A stretch of 64,000 nucleotides of DNA from Pempheris klunzingeri (GCF_042242105.1 NC_092025.1:14622309-14686308); one strand, 5' to 3'. Counted from the first letter of the stretch, positions 22,063 to 52,148 are shown. Made by a program: numbers and translations. The notes: a model not told the origin generated them from the letters alone.

Positions 22063-23006
22063 GCCCTACATCAGTCTAAATCAGTGTGTATGACCAGTGT
22101 AAATCATTAAACACTGCTGCTTCAGTTGCAGCCTGTGAAAAGACCTGTATAAGGTGCAGTTATTAACTTTCGTTTCCCTCCCAGGTCCAGCTTAACATCC
22201 TGCTTCCTGATATCTGACATCTTGCACATGTTGGTGCTGAAAACTCACAGTAAAGCAAGTTGGATTGTAAGATTGTTGTGTAGCTGTACGAAGAAAGTGT
22301 TCTTCTCTGTACTTCCTGTCATCAGCCAGTGCAGCTACAGCACAAAGCCTAACAATTGTGTTTCTGCTGTATGTATCACAAACATCTGATGCTGTCAGAG
22401 TAGAGGAAAGGCACGACACAGTCACCGTCATGCAGCAGTGTTCTCACTCTCATCATAAACGATAAAACAAACAATACAGTAACTTTAAAGGATCTATTTA
22501 ATTTGCATCTGTACACTAGCTGCCTGTCGGTGTGTGTTTTTTCCTTCATTTTCTGTTCTTGCCAATCTGATTTTCTTTTTTCATTCAGAAGAATGTTGGA
22601 TGCCATCCAAAACACATTCCAACAACCAGCAAGTTTTGGTTTTGTGTTGGTTACTCCCATGTAGAAAATGTTGAGTACACCAGTGCACGCAGCAGACACC
22701 AACAATACAGGAAAAGAGACATTTTAAAGGTTTAGCTCTGTATCTGCCATTCATTGTGTGTTATTTCAGACATTTAAGTTTTATTCAGTAGCCAGACTTT
22801 GCCTGGTCTTGCTTTATTCAGAAAGAAATACCGAAATCATATAAATTATTACCCATCTTAGCTAAACAAGGTTTGGTAAAGTTTGGTAAGACATTCATAA
22901 TCGAAACAGCCATTAACGTGCTACTGATTTTAATGTTTCTTTTTTATACAATCATACATAACAGGTAGAACGAGTCCTGCCTGACCCCACCCTGGCCGTG
23001 GCGCAC

Positions 23007-23013
23007 TATAAAA
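23007..23013 (+). promoter_or_regulatory. vwa7: TATA box of the vwa7-like gene
   Basis: TATAAAA preceded by a CACCC-type box (CCCCACCCTGG). About 70 bp downstream is a strong 5' splice site (GCA|GTAAGT at 23083), so a short non-coding first exon of roughly 23037-23082 is likely. It would splice to the acceptor TTCTTCAG ending at 23763. Confidence 0.55.
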
Positions 23014-23786
23014 CAGGTTCTGACAATATTGAGGACAGGACAGTATCCTCAGGACTCAAGTACGGACCTCATTCGTTTTGCAGTAAGTGTACCAGGCATT
23101 GCAACAGAAGAAGACAATCTTTGAAAAAATCCTACTAAAGAAATAGTTGTTTCTTTTTGTAAGACTTTTAGTCAGCTGTCATAGACAAAGGAATTTCCAT
23201 TCATTAGGCAGAATAAGTTATTATTTCAAAAGTGGTCATTCTTTAATCTGAAACTTGAATTGAGATTGCAACAGTTGTTGGGAGCATATGGAGAAGAGAT
23301 TGAGCGCTCATGGGAAGTCTGTGTAATCACTGTGTGTGACATTTTTTTTACATTAAGTAGGTTGTTGTGGCAAAGTGTGAGCTGGTTCCAACAGTTTGTG
23401 TCGTTGGAGTAACGGGGCTCCGCTGCATCAAAATGATCTTGTTTTGTTTTTAAGAGTTTGAAGTCCACAGCACTGATTATATTATGGTGTATTAGCAAAT
23501 GCCGACAAGTAATTTTATTTTATGATCGGAGTTGTAGAGACATCTCCCCGCTGACAGCAGTCCACTTAATTCAGCTCTGAGTTACAAACAAAAAAGAAAA
23601 ATTGAAATTCATTTACTCTTGCTTGCCTGCTGCATTAATGACAATGACGACATTTTAATGAATTTAGGTAACTTTAGGAAATGCTGATGTGCAATAACTG
23701 ATACCAGGTGCTGCACCTCTGAAGGAAAATGTAGTTAAATAAATGTGTTTCTGTGTTCTTCAGACTACTTGACAGCTTGAGGAGTG

Positions 23787-24040
23787 ATGTGTTCAGCGCT
23801 GGCTGTGTTGTGCCTCCTGCTCCTGCACACAGGAGCTCAGGGGTTTGGGATTTTGCCAGGAAAGTCTTTGGATCACCTGGAAATTACTGCAAAAGCCATT
23901 TTGGAAGCCACTGTGCAGGCGTGCCGTTCTCTGGCCCAAGCTGAGGGGGCAGACTTCACTTTTCCTGTAAGAATTCACTTCAGTTAAGTAATTTTAACAA
24001 AAATGAGTGCATCATTTTTGGTTATGTTAGAACTATTTGG

Positions 24041-24076
<36 letters not shown>

Positions 24077-27000
24077 ACAGGCACAGCCCTTCACTGCAGA
24101 GGCTGTTGCTGTAGCCTGCGGTGCACCAAAGTCCTCCAAGAGTTTCCGCCAAGCCATCACATTCATCATATTTAGGAATATACGAGTGGATATCCGTCAC
24201 GCCCTTAATGGTAGCTTCCACTTTGATGAGGAAATGTTCGTTCAAGGAAGGAACATCATCACTGAGGGAATACAGGCTGTCAAAGCAAGCAACAAACAAG
24301 AAAACTTTGAGGCAGCAAGGCAGAAACTGGGAGAGATTTTCCATTCGTTACAGGTATTTATCATTATTTTTAGAGGCATTACTGAAGCTGAAAAGATTCA
24401 AAGATGGATTATAAAACCTCATCTTCTTTTTTTTTTTTGGTCAACCTGAAGGACTTCTACAGTCATAGCAACTGGGTGGAGCTGGGAAACAAAAACCCAA
24501 ACCCTAATCTGATCAGATCAGACACCAGCATTGGTAACATAGCAGGTAAAGAGATGGTATGATATGAAGTATGACTGCGTTTGGCGGTGGTGACAAACAG
24601 ATGGCAACACTGATGAGGAATGTAGCTTGGATGTGGTTGCACAGAAACTATTTCAAAGAAGAAAACGCAACTAAAATGTTTACATCTCCACAGCTGAAAG
24701 CAGGGCGACTTGTCGCGACTGTGACGGCGACGACTGCAGGAACAACATCTTGGAGGACATCATAGCGGAGGGGATACTGACCTCTGGATATTTTGGTGTT
24801 GTGCTGTTTGTCTCAACCAAACCAAAAGGTAAATGACTCATTCAAACACTAAAGCCACAGCATTCAGTTGCAAGACGGTCCACATGAACATACATTGTGT
24901 GGCTTAATGTTGTATTTGATGGTAGTTGACACATCAACACATTCTCTTGTGTTATCAGCATTGCAAAGATGTTGTGCCCAAAATACACACGCTAGTCTGT
25001 CATGTCTTAGTATCATTATTGCATTATGTGTCTGTCATCAGCACAAATATGTTATTAACTGACCTACTATGCTCAACCTTTCAAACCTGTTTTAACAGCA
25101 GAAAAATAAAACCGCATACACACAGTTGTTCATAGCACATTTTGTCAATTTAAAATTTAAAAAAAAAAATGTGATTTAAAAATTTTATTTAATTTTATAA
25201 AAACTCATTCACACAATGTTTCACAACAACTTAGCGCTGCATTTTCTGTAGGGTCACATTGTGGGGAAAGTTACTGATTGCAACTTTCACAAAACAACGA
25301 GAACTCATGGTCCACTTACTTCCTTTTTTTCTGGAGCTTTTAATTTGATCACTATTCCATTCAGTTCAATGTGAGATTGCCTACAAAGTTACCGGACACT
25401 GGTTTGATCAAAGATGTTTCTGGTTTTTTAAATTGTAGCCAAAAACTGACTCACATTGATTCCTCTCAGAGGTACAGGACAGTGACGGCTTGTAGTGACG
25501 ATGATGAAATCTGTGATATATTCTTAAACACATCCATCCACTGGCTGTTTGGGGCCGATGGATGTGGACTCTAGATTCCAGGCTCTTAATAATCAAAGAT
25601 TTAATTTTTGCTTATTTGCACTGTTGCTCAAGAAAACCTCACCTTTGCATCCTGAGCTATTCTAAAGTTTTCTGCGAAAGCTTTGTGTTTTCTGCCTTGG
25701 ACACATTTCCACTTACAGCTACAAGAGATATTCTTTGACCTCGCTGCTTTTGAGTGTAGTCATTATACCTAAAAATCTGCTGTGTATACTACCGCTGTGC
25801 GTCTCTCCAAACACACACGTCATCATGATTGTCTGCTTATTTTCTCAAAACATTCCTGAAATGATTCAAGTAAAAGCTTCTACTAAAAGCTACACAATCA
25901 GTAAGGAGTTGCACTCAATGGTCTACAAAAATATAAGCAAATATGTAACCAGTAGAATCCTCCTCAGAAAAGAAGGAGACACAGATGAGATTTTTTTCAT
26001 CTTTTATCATCTTTTTCTCATTTTATTTGTCAAATAGGAAAATGCAGCCACGGAGGAGCAGTTGATCAAACGAGTTCCATCGAACCTAAAGGTGGGATCA
26101 ACAAGGACAGTTTGGAAGCCAGCCATGGACATCTCCACACTGAGGCAGCAAATATGGCGATAGCTGCAACCACTGAGCTGCTGGAGGACATTCGAGGGGC
26201 TGCTGATGACAGATTGTTCCTACAGTATGAAACCCACTCTGCACGCTTCACGCTTTTTACTGCAAGAAGGTGTAGAGTCATTCAAAGTCTTCTCATCAAA
26301 GGCTTTTTATGTGCTTGTTTTATCGGTCTACCCAACTCTCAGGATGATGGGAATCTCCAAAGGGTCCAGTAAAGCTCTTTGTTTTGTGATTGACACCACA
26401 AAGAGCATGAGCGATGACATAGCAGCTGTGAAGGACGTCACCTCCTCTATAATCAACAGTGAAGTGGGAACTGAGAATGAGCCTGCGGTTTACATTCTCG
26501 TACCTTTCAATGATCCAGGTGGGATATGTGGGAAGCTACAAATTTGTCTAATTAACTCTGACATGGAAATCAACTCCCAAAAGAAATGACATTTCTGTGT
26601 GAGATGAGGAATAAAACGCATTTCTTTTTCCTGTCTCCAAATGAACTTAAGGATTCGGGCCGCTGATAAAGACTACAGACCCAAAACTCTTCAAGGATGT
26701 GGTCGATTCGCTATCAGCTTCCGGTGGAGGAGACGAGGAGGAAATGAGTCTTTCAGGCCTTCAGGTGCTGTGATGGGCGGCTTTTAACACTTCAAAGTCT
26801 GTCCCGAAAAAAGTCTGTTGACGTGTTAACAGGTTTAACTAAAATTATCGTTGCTATTCCACACTCTTTTGCTCATACAGCTGGCTTTAAGTAGCGCTCC
26901 TTCAAATTCTGAGATCTTCCTCTTCACGGATGCACCGGCCAAAGATAAACACCTGAAAAGCACAGTGATCGCACTCATGGAGCGGACCCAGACTGCGGTG

Positions 27001-30000
27001 AGTATTTAATCTGGGGGATGGCATGAATGAATTTGCTGTCAGTATAAAATTGCACTCATCTATAGTGTGATACTGTGAGAATATCTCAACGTATGCTTGA
27101 TTTTTATTGTAGTTTTTGCTTTAGTAAAAATGTATTAATGATTCCCTATGCTCTGTATGCTTGTTTATGGTGTACTATTGTGCACCTACTTATCTGACTG
27201 GCTGTGGCCACACCTATGGGTGCCACCAAGACTAGTGCTAGTCTGTTAGATTCCTCTGAATTTGACAAAAAGCCACTTTGGGCTAGAAACACTGAAGAGC
27301 TGCAACAATTTGTTTTCTACATCTTTAAAGACAAAATAAGAGTCTGACAAAACATGAGTATTTATTTGTTTGGTTGTTTCCTTTGGCTTCTTTGATTGCA
27401 AAGTGTGAGTGAGTGTTGCTCAAATAAAACAGCACATTTAAAGGCATCATTTTGAGCTCTAGGAAGGGATGGGTATCTTTCACTATTCTCTCTTCACACT
27501 GTATAGACTGATAAAGCAGATAGTCCGTCGCTGTGGCCCTAAAACATTGCAATTCTCTTAATGTCGTTCAGAAATGGTAGTATTGTATCTTTTTTGGAAG
27601 AAATAACCGAAGAAACGCATTTTTGTACTCTTTTCTTGCATTAATGGTTACTAAAGGCCCTCCTGATTTGATTAACGTAGTTCTCATTCCCCTTTTTTTC
27701 CTTTCCAGGTGAACTTCATGATTTCTGGCTCAACGGTTCTCAATCGTAGGAGACGGAGTAATCAGAACCTGCAAAACCACAGTAGGATATCGGCATCAGA
27801 TGCCCAGCTGTACAGAGACCTGGCTCAGGTCTCAGGAGGTCTGGCTATAGAAGTCGCAAAGAGTGAGCTCCCCGTGGCCACCAGCATCATAACAGAGTCC
27901 TCCAGCTCCTCTCTGGTAATACTGCCAAGATCTCATGACTAGTTTGTTTTCTCAATTCGAAGATTTCAGCTGTATCATCTGTTTAATGTAATCTCCTAGG
28001 TGACCCTACTGCAGGCGGCCAGGACTCCAGGAAAGGCAGATGATTTCCCTTTTATAGTTGATGAAACGATAACAAAACTCACAGTTTACATCACTGGGCG
28101 CTCTGTCACTTTCACTCTCATCAGCCCCACAGGTAAGACTGCCTTGATACTAAGATATATTATATTATTATTTCCTCTTCATGAACTCTACAGTTAAGGC
28201 TGTATGTGTATTATTCTAGCAACAGTACATCACATACCTGATGTTAATTTTGAGTCATCACAATATAATTACAGATCTTTGGCACGCTCTGCAGGCTTTT
28301 ATCACATTTGCATGATTGCTTTATGTAACAGAGCAGCATATATAAATCACAAAATTAAATGTATTTATTCACTCAGAGATTTTATGATTTCTTGCACTGG
28401 TGCAAAGAGACTAAGACTGTTGGGGGAAAGCTTCCAAAAATACTCATTCTAAGACAAATAAGAAAATACTTTGGGACAGTCTTTTTTTTGCTACAGGAAT
28501 CAACATAACAGTGATGACATGGCGTAAAGTCATTCACTCATTCAAACGATCAATTGCAGTTATTTTTCTTTAACAAATAATGTACTTTTGCTTGAAGGTG
28601 AATCTCAGCAAAGCACCGACACGACAGGATCATTGATCACTGCGTCCACGACAGCAGGAAACCTCAAGACTCTGCAGCTGAAAAATCAAGTTGGACAATG
28701 GGAAATCAAAATGGTGTCAACTAACCCCTACACTCTGAAGGTCATAGGTGAGACCTCCGAGACTTGATGATTTAAGATTTGATGTATTGGAAGATTTGAG
28801 CTGAAATCACCAAAAGGCTCCTTCTATAAGTACCAGCCCACGTCAGTTTTAGCTCCTGTTCCACTGGCCGGTTTAATTTCTTGATTTCTTTTTAGCCATG
28901 TTAGCAGCACAGCTCCAGGGAGGACATTGTTGGTCTGCTGCTCGGTCCACTTTGGTCTAGAAAAAGTTAAAAAGAAATACCTTGGCAGCTATCAATGTCA
29001 TTATATGAACTGTACCAGACTTTAACTCTATTCACTGTATTCACTCCTGTCAGCTCAGCCTGACTGTGTCTTCTGTAGCTCCAACTACAGCTACATACTT
29101 ACAACAGTTAACACAGACTGAAAACTTGCGCAATGTTATGGTAGTGAAAAAGAAACATCTACTAGGAAGTAAGGGAAACAATGTACGGCTTGTTCATGCA
29201 ATATTTTTTCATTTGTTATCCTCATGACTTTTTATTTGCAGGTCAGAGTCCCGTTGACTTCCTGTTTGACTTTGTGGAGGCGTCGCAGGGCCCATTCAAG
29301 GGATTCGATGTTCTTGACACACGTCCCAGAGCTGGTAAAGGAAACTGTTAAGATGTGAATTTAATGATATGCTGATGTAACATAAAATCATCATATAGTG
29401 TCATTTCCTTTTCTTCAAAGGTGTCAACGGTAGCTTGTTGGTGTCTCTGACGGGGAGTGACTCGGCCATCGTGAGAGAAGTCACTCTGATTGAATCATCG
29501 GGGTCGCAGGAGATTAAAGGAGTTGTGGAGCCACAAGGGAATGGAAACTTCCTCGTTCAGGTTGACAGGATACCATCAGTGGAGTTTGTGGTGCGGGTGA
29601 AGGGGCGTGGTGACGGTGTTACCCCCAGAGACTTATCAGTCTTCCAAAGACAGTCATCCACCAACTTCAGATCCTCCAATGTGACTATTACTGTGAGTAC
29701 TCATCCTAGGCCATTGCTGTGCTGAGGGAGCATCACATCAAACATGAAAGGATGTGCAGCAACTTAAAGTTTAAATGTTCTCTGCACAGTAAACTGTAAA
29801 ACAAGGCTTCATCTCGCCTGATCCCCTTTTTGTTAAGGCTGATTCAAACAGCATCATGGTGCCAGGAACGCCATTCTCTGTGCCCTTCTCTGTGATGACC
29901 ACTGGAATAGGAGGAAACTTCACCATACGAGCAACCAACAACCGAGGTTTTCAGTCAACATCACCAGCCAATCTATTCCTGGATACCGGGAACAGTGCTA

Positions 30001-30836
30001 ACGGTACAGTGACACTATCAGCACCTCTTAACACCCCATCTGGTACTGACGTCACCCTGACCATTGAGGCCGAGGCTCCGGGGGCCCAAGATACAAACTA
30101 CGTCATGCTGCGCTTCTCCATCGTTAACACGGTAATCTGAAATCTTGATTTTTAAGTAAGTGGTAGCTATTGCTGTTCTATGATTATTATTATGGTTGTT
30201 TGGTGTGCATCTCCCTTACCACCCCCCAACCTCCTCCTCTCTCTCTGTCCAACCCCCACCCAACATGAACCCTTACCAAAAGCCGCCTCTGAGCCTGGTT
30301 CTGTTTGAGGTTTCTTCCTGTTAAAGGGGAGTTTTTCCTGCCTGGAGTAGAGGTGTCATGAAATGAAATACTTAACCTGAGTAAAATTTACTTTGTTAAA
30401 TTATAAAAGCAACTTCTTCTCCTCATAGGTGACCGACTTCACTGCGCCGGTGTGTCAGCTGCTCAGCCTGCAGTCGAACTGCTCTGACAACTGCAGCTTA
30501 TCCACGTGGAGGTTTTCTGTCCGGGTGACTGATGGGGCTGAAGGGACGGGTGTCGACCGTGTTAGCCTCAAAAGGGGCAACGGGACCCTGACCACCAGCC
30601 TGGCCGCTGACAACGAGAACATAACGCTGGCATCCTACAGTGCTTCTTGCTGTTCGCCTGATATGGAGATGCTGGTCGTGGATCGAGTGGGTAATGTAGG
30701 CTCTTGTTTCTACACCGTCCAGCAAAATCCACCTGCCGCTATCTCTGTGTCGCCCAGAGTCGCCCAGTCACCCCTTCTTTGCCTAAGCATAGTGGTGTTA
30801 GGGCTCCATATACTGACAGAACTGGGCATCCAGTGA
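23787..30836 (+). CDS. vwa7: von Willebrand factor A domain-containing protein 7-like, 16 coding exons
   Basis: Secreted or surface protein of the VWA7 (G7c) family, function poorly known. Exons: 23787-23966, 24081-24353, 24452-24545, 24694-24828, 26038-26224, 26343-26518, 26652-26764, 26881-26997, 27709-27915, 28000-28132, 28598-28747, 29242-29334, 29421-29692, 29838-30131, 30429-30836; the 5' UTR exon is extra. They join in phase to 943 residues (human VWA7 about 891). Signal peptide MCSALAVLCLLLLHTGAQG. A VWA7-type N-terminal region (HSNWVELGNKNPNP, CRDCDGDDCRNN) precedes the VWA domain. MIDAS: CFVIDTTKSM (D307, T309, S311), a Thr/Asp region with GGGDEEEMSLSGLQ, and FLFTDAPAKD. Ig-like C-terminal half, cysteine-rich end, hydrophobic last ~20 residues. 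The start is the ATG at 23787. Fifteen exons carry coding sequence; with the inferred 5' exon the total is 16. Confidence 0.88.
24042..24074 (+). repeat. (TG)16 microsatellite abutting a vwa7 3' splice site
   Basis: Uninterrupted TG run ending six bases before the acceptor CAG at 24078-24080. It replaces the usual polypyrimidine tract of the second coding exon. Confidence 0.9.
30275..30352 (+). repeat. Teleost interspersed repeat fragment in the last vwa7 intron
   Basis: GAGCCTGGTTCTGTTTGAGG followed by TTTCTTCCTGTTAAAGGGGA and GTTTTTCCTGCC is a phrase found in many copies in teleost genomes (recognised from memory). Only this short core is visible, so the class is not assigned. Confidence 0.5.
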
Positions 30837-31112
30837 TTGACTCAATCGACTGAGTACTGTGAAAAGGGTGGCAAACTGTAACCTGCTTTAGCTCATTGTA
30901 GATTTTACTGTGCATTTCCTTTCTGCTTCACTTTATGGTTCAGCAAACAACTGTTTTCAAGAAAGCTCTGATAAATCAACTACTACGTTTTTAAATGTCC
31001 CTCTCTCTTTCTCTCTCTGTGTTGATGCACTGCTAGTAGATACACAGAGCCGAGTGGGAAGCAGAAAGAGAGACAGGTCAGCCAATGTGTTGCAGTAGTC
31101 TAGTGAACTAAA

Positions 31113-31118
31113 AATAAA
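31113..31118 (+). terminator. vwa7: Poly(A) signal AATAAA, probable vwa7-like 3' end
   Basis: First canonical plus-strand AATAAA beyond the TGA at 30834-30836, about 280 bp downstream. The downstream region is moderately T-rich. Confidence 0.5.
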
Positions 31119-32233
31119 GCACAAACTTGCAAAAGGGGTTTTTAAAATCCTCAGAGATTTGGGGAAAGCTGTTGTGCTGTGGAGGAAAGTTGGAGGCTTA
31201 TTTTTTTGTCATAAACAGCATCACACCTATGTCATCTGGCCAATATTAAATTGGAAAGCAGCTAATCTGTTATTGAGATGCTAAAGTATTGCATGTTGGT
31301 AAACCCCCCACCCCCTCCCAAACTGTTTGTCTGGCTGTGTGCATGTGACACTAGTTGCTTAGTTATTGTTTTGTCATTTCTCAGTAGAAAAAAATCAACT
31401 CTGAAATGTTGTAACGACAGACAGCAGAGGCAGACATTTTTAAAAAACACTGTTTTTATTGTTGTCATAATGTGTCTAATGTATAATCCTTTACAGAACA
31501 CAAAACGTTTTGCTTTTCACATTTTGCTACAAGTTCAGCAAATTTTCTCCTGTTTCCTTTATCACTATTTACATTTTGAGAAGTTTTCAGAGAGGCTTAT
31601 TTAAATAAACTGGTCAGTGATCGTCTGCTATGGACAGCGAGGAAAATACACGTGTGTATGTGTGCATCTTTTGTGGTGGTATGTTATTACTACATTGTTT
31701 AGGGAGTTTGTTGATGCAATTCGCCAAAAATTGCATCCCCACGCAGTTTTTCTCTGGTATTTTTGTTTTTTATTTTTGCTATTTTTTGGATACTTTTCCA
31801 TTTCTTGTAGTATTTTTAAAAATACAGTGTTGACTTCTTTCACCCAACTTGCACATGTCCCTCTAACGTACAGCCCACTTACTCCACTTTTGCACTCTTC
31901 TCATTCTTTACAAATAACTGTAAAGGTGTTAATTTATTTAAATATTTTTGCCATAGCATTAAAGGTACATAATGTCAAAACTGGAATGTGGATTTGCAGA
32001 ATCAACCACAAAACAGTTATTCTAGTTAAGCAGGTAATTTGTTCAAATTTGTTGGACCGTGAATTTGCATTTACATTGTCCACATTCACATTCTTACATA
32101 AACTGTACCTTTAAAAGGGCTGTTAGAGTATTTAGGAGAGGGGCTCCTTGTAAATGCAAGGGAGAAGTTTTTCTACAATTATAGTGATTCTGAAATTCAG
32201 ACCAGTTCTTCAGAAAGTGTGTTTTAATGCACA
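31119..32233. other. Tail-to-tail region between vwa7-like and coro6
   Basis: No coding exon. It should hold the coro6 3' UTR on the minus strand. Minus-strand AATAAA candidates read TTTATT at 31455-31460 and near 31768-31773. I could not decide which is used. Confidence 0.45.
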
Positions 32234-48505
<16,272 letters not shown>

Positions 48506-48507
48506 TA

Positions 48508-51500
48508 TCTCTATTGTCTAGGAGATTTTATTTCTCAAGATCTTCTGCAGATATCCAGCTTTTATTCAAGTGAAGACATCTGATCCTATGATGGACCTCC
48601 TGAGGTAAATCATTCCTCTATTTTTTTTTTTTTTACACAGATATAGAAGTAGCATAAATGTAGCAAACTGCGGTCTAATTTACAGTGATTTTGTGTTGTG
48701 TGTCTTTAAATGTAACCATTTTGTAAACTGAGTTAAAGTGAGGAAACAGTTCATAAAAATGTGACGGATGTGGTCATTTTGTGATGAATAGTGATCAACT
48801 ATTTAGTCCACATTGCCTGCTGTTGTCCGGACAGTGATGAGTTGTGGAAAAAAAAACTATACATGATATATGCAGAAATGTGCGTAACGAAGAAGCAAAC
48901 TGTAATAGTGTGTGTTCAGCAGCTTCTAAATCTGTTAAAAAGTAGGGTTTATGATATTTTTAGAAATGTTCTTGTAGCCAAGAGCACATTTCCGGCAAAC
49001 TTTTTACAAGCAAAGTGCCACTATGTGGAGCCACTATGTAACGCCGGCTACAGAGAACAGGAAATGGTGAACTATGTAGTTTTGATCTGTGCACCATCTG
49101 TTCTAATGTGTTGGTCACATCACTGAAGGTCTTTGCATTTCTTGTACCAGCTAGTGCATAATGAGTCTGTTGCACAGTAAACATACCTGGACACCTGAAG
49201 GGTCTGCTGAACTGGGGTCGTGCTCTGTTCCCTTGTTGCTGTGAACCAAGACAGACATCAAGCTCCTCAACGAGGTGTCGCTCACAAAGCAAAATACTTT
49301 ATGAAATCCCTCAGAGATCTCCTGCACCCTGACGCTGACTCTGGTGTGAGGAGAAAGAAGAACAGAGGAGTCAGGAATGACTTTGCATCATGCCGATTAT
49401 GCTGACTGAGGTTCATACTGCAGGAAACCTGGGCCGTACGTGGGGGGGTGAACTGGAGAAACTATGACTTTAGTGGCTGCGTCTGACTTACCAGTAGCGA
49501 CAGCAAGAAGCTCGAATAACATGAACACAGAAAAATACAATAACAAACATATCATGTGTCACCAATGGTTTTTTGGTGTCTTATGACAACATTTACATTA
49601 CAGAAAAAAGGAGAACTGCAGTTGCTCTGCACTGTTTGCTAGATATGAATGTTGCTGTTGTTAGTTGATAAGATGTTCTTGTCTCTTGACAAATTCTACT
49701 GTATATATCAATAATTCTGTGAGGTTTGCAAAGCTCTCTTCTTTCAAACTGAAGTTTCTTTTCCAATTTTATAGCTCACACTGTTGCAGCTTCTTCTTTC
49801 CCCTAAAAATGATACCTTTTTAAGGTATTTAACTAACCACAAAGTGAGCAACTTTCTAGATTTAGGTTTAACAGTTTAAATATAAACCTTACTAACAACT
49901 TACCTACAGGCTTCTCCTGCAGTTTTCCATATTCGTGTGTAAATGTGAACAACAATGAAAGAAACAGACTGAGAAAACTGGTGACAAAGTGTTCTACAGA
50001 TAGTAACTGGGACATTAACTCTTTAATATGTGGCTCAAAATTTTTTCTTTTTTTTTTTTCATTGCTGTGACTAAGCCTTTAACATCACCAAACTGAGAAC
50101 TTGAGTAGTTCTCCAAAGAGAAGAGAGAAAATACTCACCTCACCGAATGGAACACAACCACAATGCTGTACGATGAATGAGACAAAGAATAATGAAGGTC
50201 CATGTTGACAGAACAGAGCGGAAATTATTAGCATATTAACTACAACTGACAATTGTAATTGACTGAATCCGTCACTAAACAAGAAATAATTACAAACATT
50301 GTCTGGTTCCATCTACACAAATGGTTTTTCTGATTTTATCCATTATAGATCATAGTAAACTGAGTTCACATTAGGCTGTGGGAAATATTTCACATTTTGA
50401 CATTTTATTGGCTAACCAATCTAAAAATTAATCTCTAAACAAAGATTATTTCAAACTATAACTGAATGAACTATAACTGCACAGACTCACAGCAAAACAC
50501 TCAATCATTTCCATTGTTTAATGGTCACAGTTGAAGCACATGATATAAAAGACTATTTACACTGATAGTTTAAAATAAACAAAAAAAAAAATCAGTTTGA
50601 CAACACACATGCATACCCAACAGCTGCTACCACCTATGCATGCTCCCCAAGAATAACAACCATACATTAAAAAAAGCCACATTAAAATGAAAAAGGGAGT
50701 AAAGTGCATGTATGACAGACCTCCCTGTACAGACATTTCTGATAGACTGCAGAGAAGCTTCACTTGCCAGTCACAGGCACACTCCTAAAAATGTGTATAA
50801 AAGAGATAAAGATCAATTAAAAAAAACACACCCACATGGTAAAGTTGTGCTACAGTCACACTCACACACAGACATAAACCAGATATAAAAACATGTACAG
50901 TTCCTAAACTGTCAACACTCACAATAGAGACCTTTACATCCCAAAGAGAACATAGAAGTAAACTCACAAATATACACTCTGCCTTCATCCCCTCACCCTA
51001 CCCTTTCTCCCACACAGCAAAACCTACAGAAAATGTCTAGTTTAAGTGGCATCAGAACTGAGAGAGGACTTCATAAGAGAGACGAGTTTATTTCAGTTTA
51101 TCGAGTAGTGAAGTTTAAATTGTCTCTGAATGACATTCCAGGAAACCAGAGTCTGACGTTTGTGCAGGTCAGATTTGGTTCAGACTTACTGAGGTATTGT
51201 GTAGTTAAGAACAAACAAAGAAACCCAGCATGCCTCTTCTCCCAACATTTTGATACAACAAACCACTGTACAACAAAGCAACCATTTACAGTTGATGCTC
51301 CAGTCACTGGGTCTACAAACACCTTTCTTTGGGGGAAAAACACTAATCTGTGGCGTCTGTGCTTCAACCTGAGCTCTTGAGTGTTTCGCTGCGCTGCTGC
51401 AGGCACAAACCACGTTTAAAATCAGCCTCAAGACAGCAGAGTTGACTTTTATTGGTATTATTTGTCAGAACAATATATTTCTGCCAAATTAAGTTTGTCT

Positions 51501-52148
51501 TTGCATGAACCAAACCTGCAAGTCTGATTAGTCTGTTTGAGTGTTGAATTCATGTTCGTTCTTTGTAGCTCCCCACCACAACGAGCAAATATTGATGAAA
51601 GCGTGAGAAGAGGAAAACGGATGCTACATTCCACCTAACATCAGGTCGGACTATTCGACCCACAAACAGCGACCACGTAAATATCAAGTTGACGACGGAG
51701 AAACCAGCAACGATGTAAAGAATGAATGTGCGCAGGCTCAGGCGTGTTTACATTTGAAACAAGTTAACTCATTCATCTGGATGATTGTTTTTGCTGCTTT
51801 TTGAATGTCTTCTCAAAGTGTTTATATATTACACAGTATTTCTTTCTATTTGACTCAGTCTTGCCAATTTATTTTAATTTCAGCGGACCAGAGCCGTCAT
51901 AGCCTCGTCACTGTTCTTGCACTGCGACAAGTATCTCATGTCACAGATGTCACAGGAGCTCTTGGTGGATCTGCAGGGAAAAAAACGTACGGAAACGACT
52001 TAACATATCCTTTAAGGCAAGAGGCATTGGTTTGTTTTGCTGAATAAATCTAACACTAACACTCAATTTTCATTTGTCACAGTTGTGCATGATTCCTCTA
52101 ACACTCTCTCACACACACACACAGACAGACACATACACACAGTGAGGG
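48508..52148. other. Non-coding region between the Tc1 element and the ssh2 stop codon
   Basis: No coding exon recognised. The part nearest 52148 should be the ssh2 3' UTR on the minus strand. Minus-strand AATAAA candidates read TTTATT at 51868-51873 and 51448-51453. Mammalian SSH2 has a long 3' UTR, so the end may lie further left. Confidence 0.5.

Larger units (their letters stand above)
19752..23006. other. Intergenic spacer between abhd15 and the vwa7-like gene
   Basis: Divergent spacer, so it should contain both promoters. No coding exon recognised. It includes an old interspersed repeat (20860-21275), a piggyBac-like MITE (21658-21953) and a SINE/LINE-like tail (21985-22062). The abhd15 promoter would lie just above 19752; no TATA box is obvious there. 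Confidence 0.6.
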
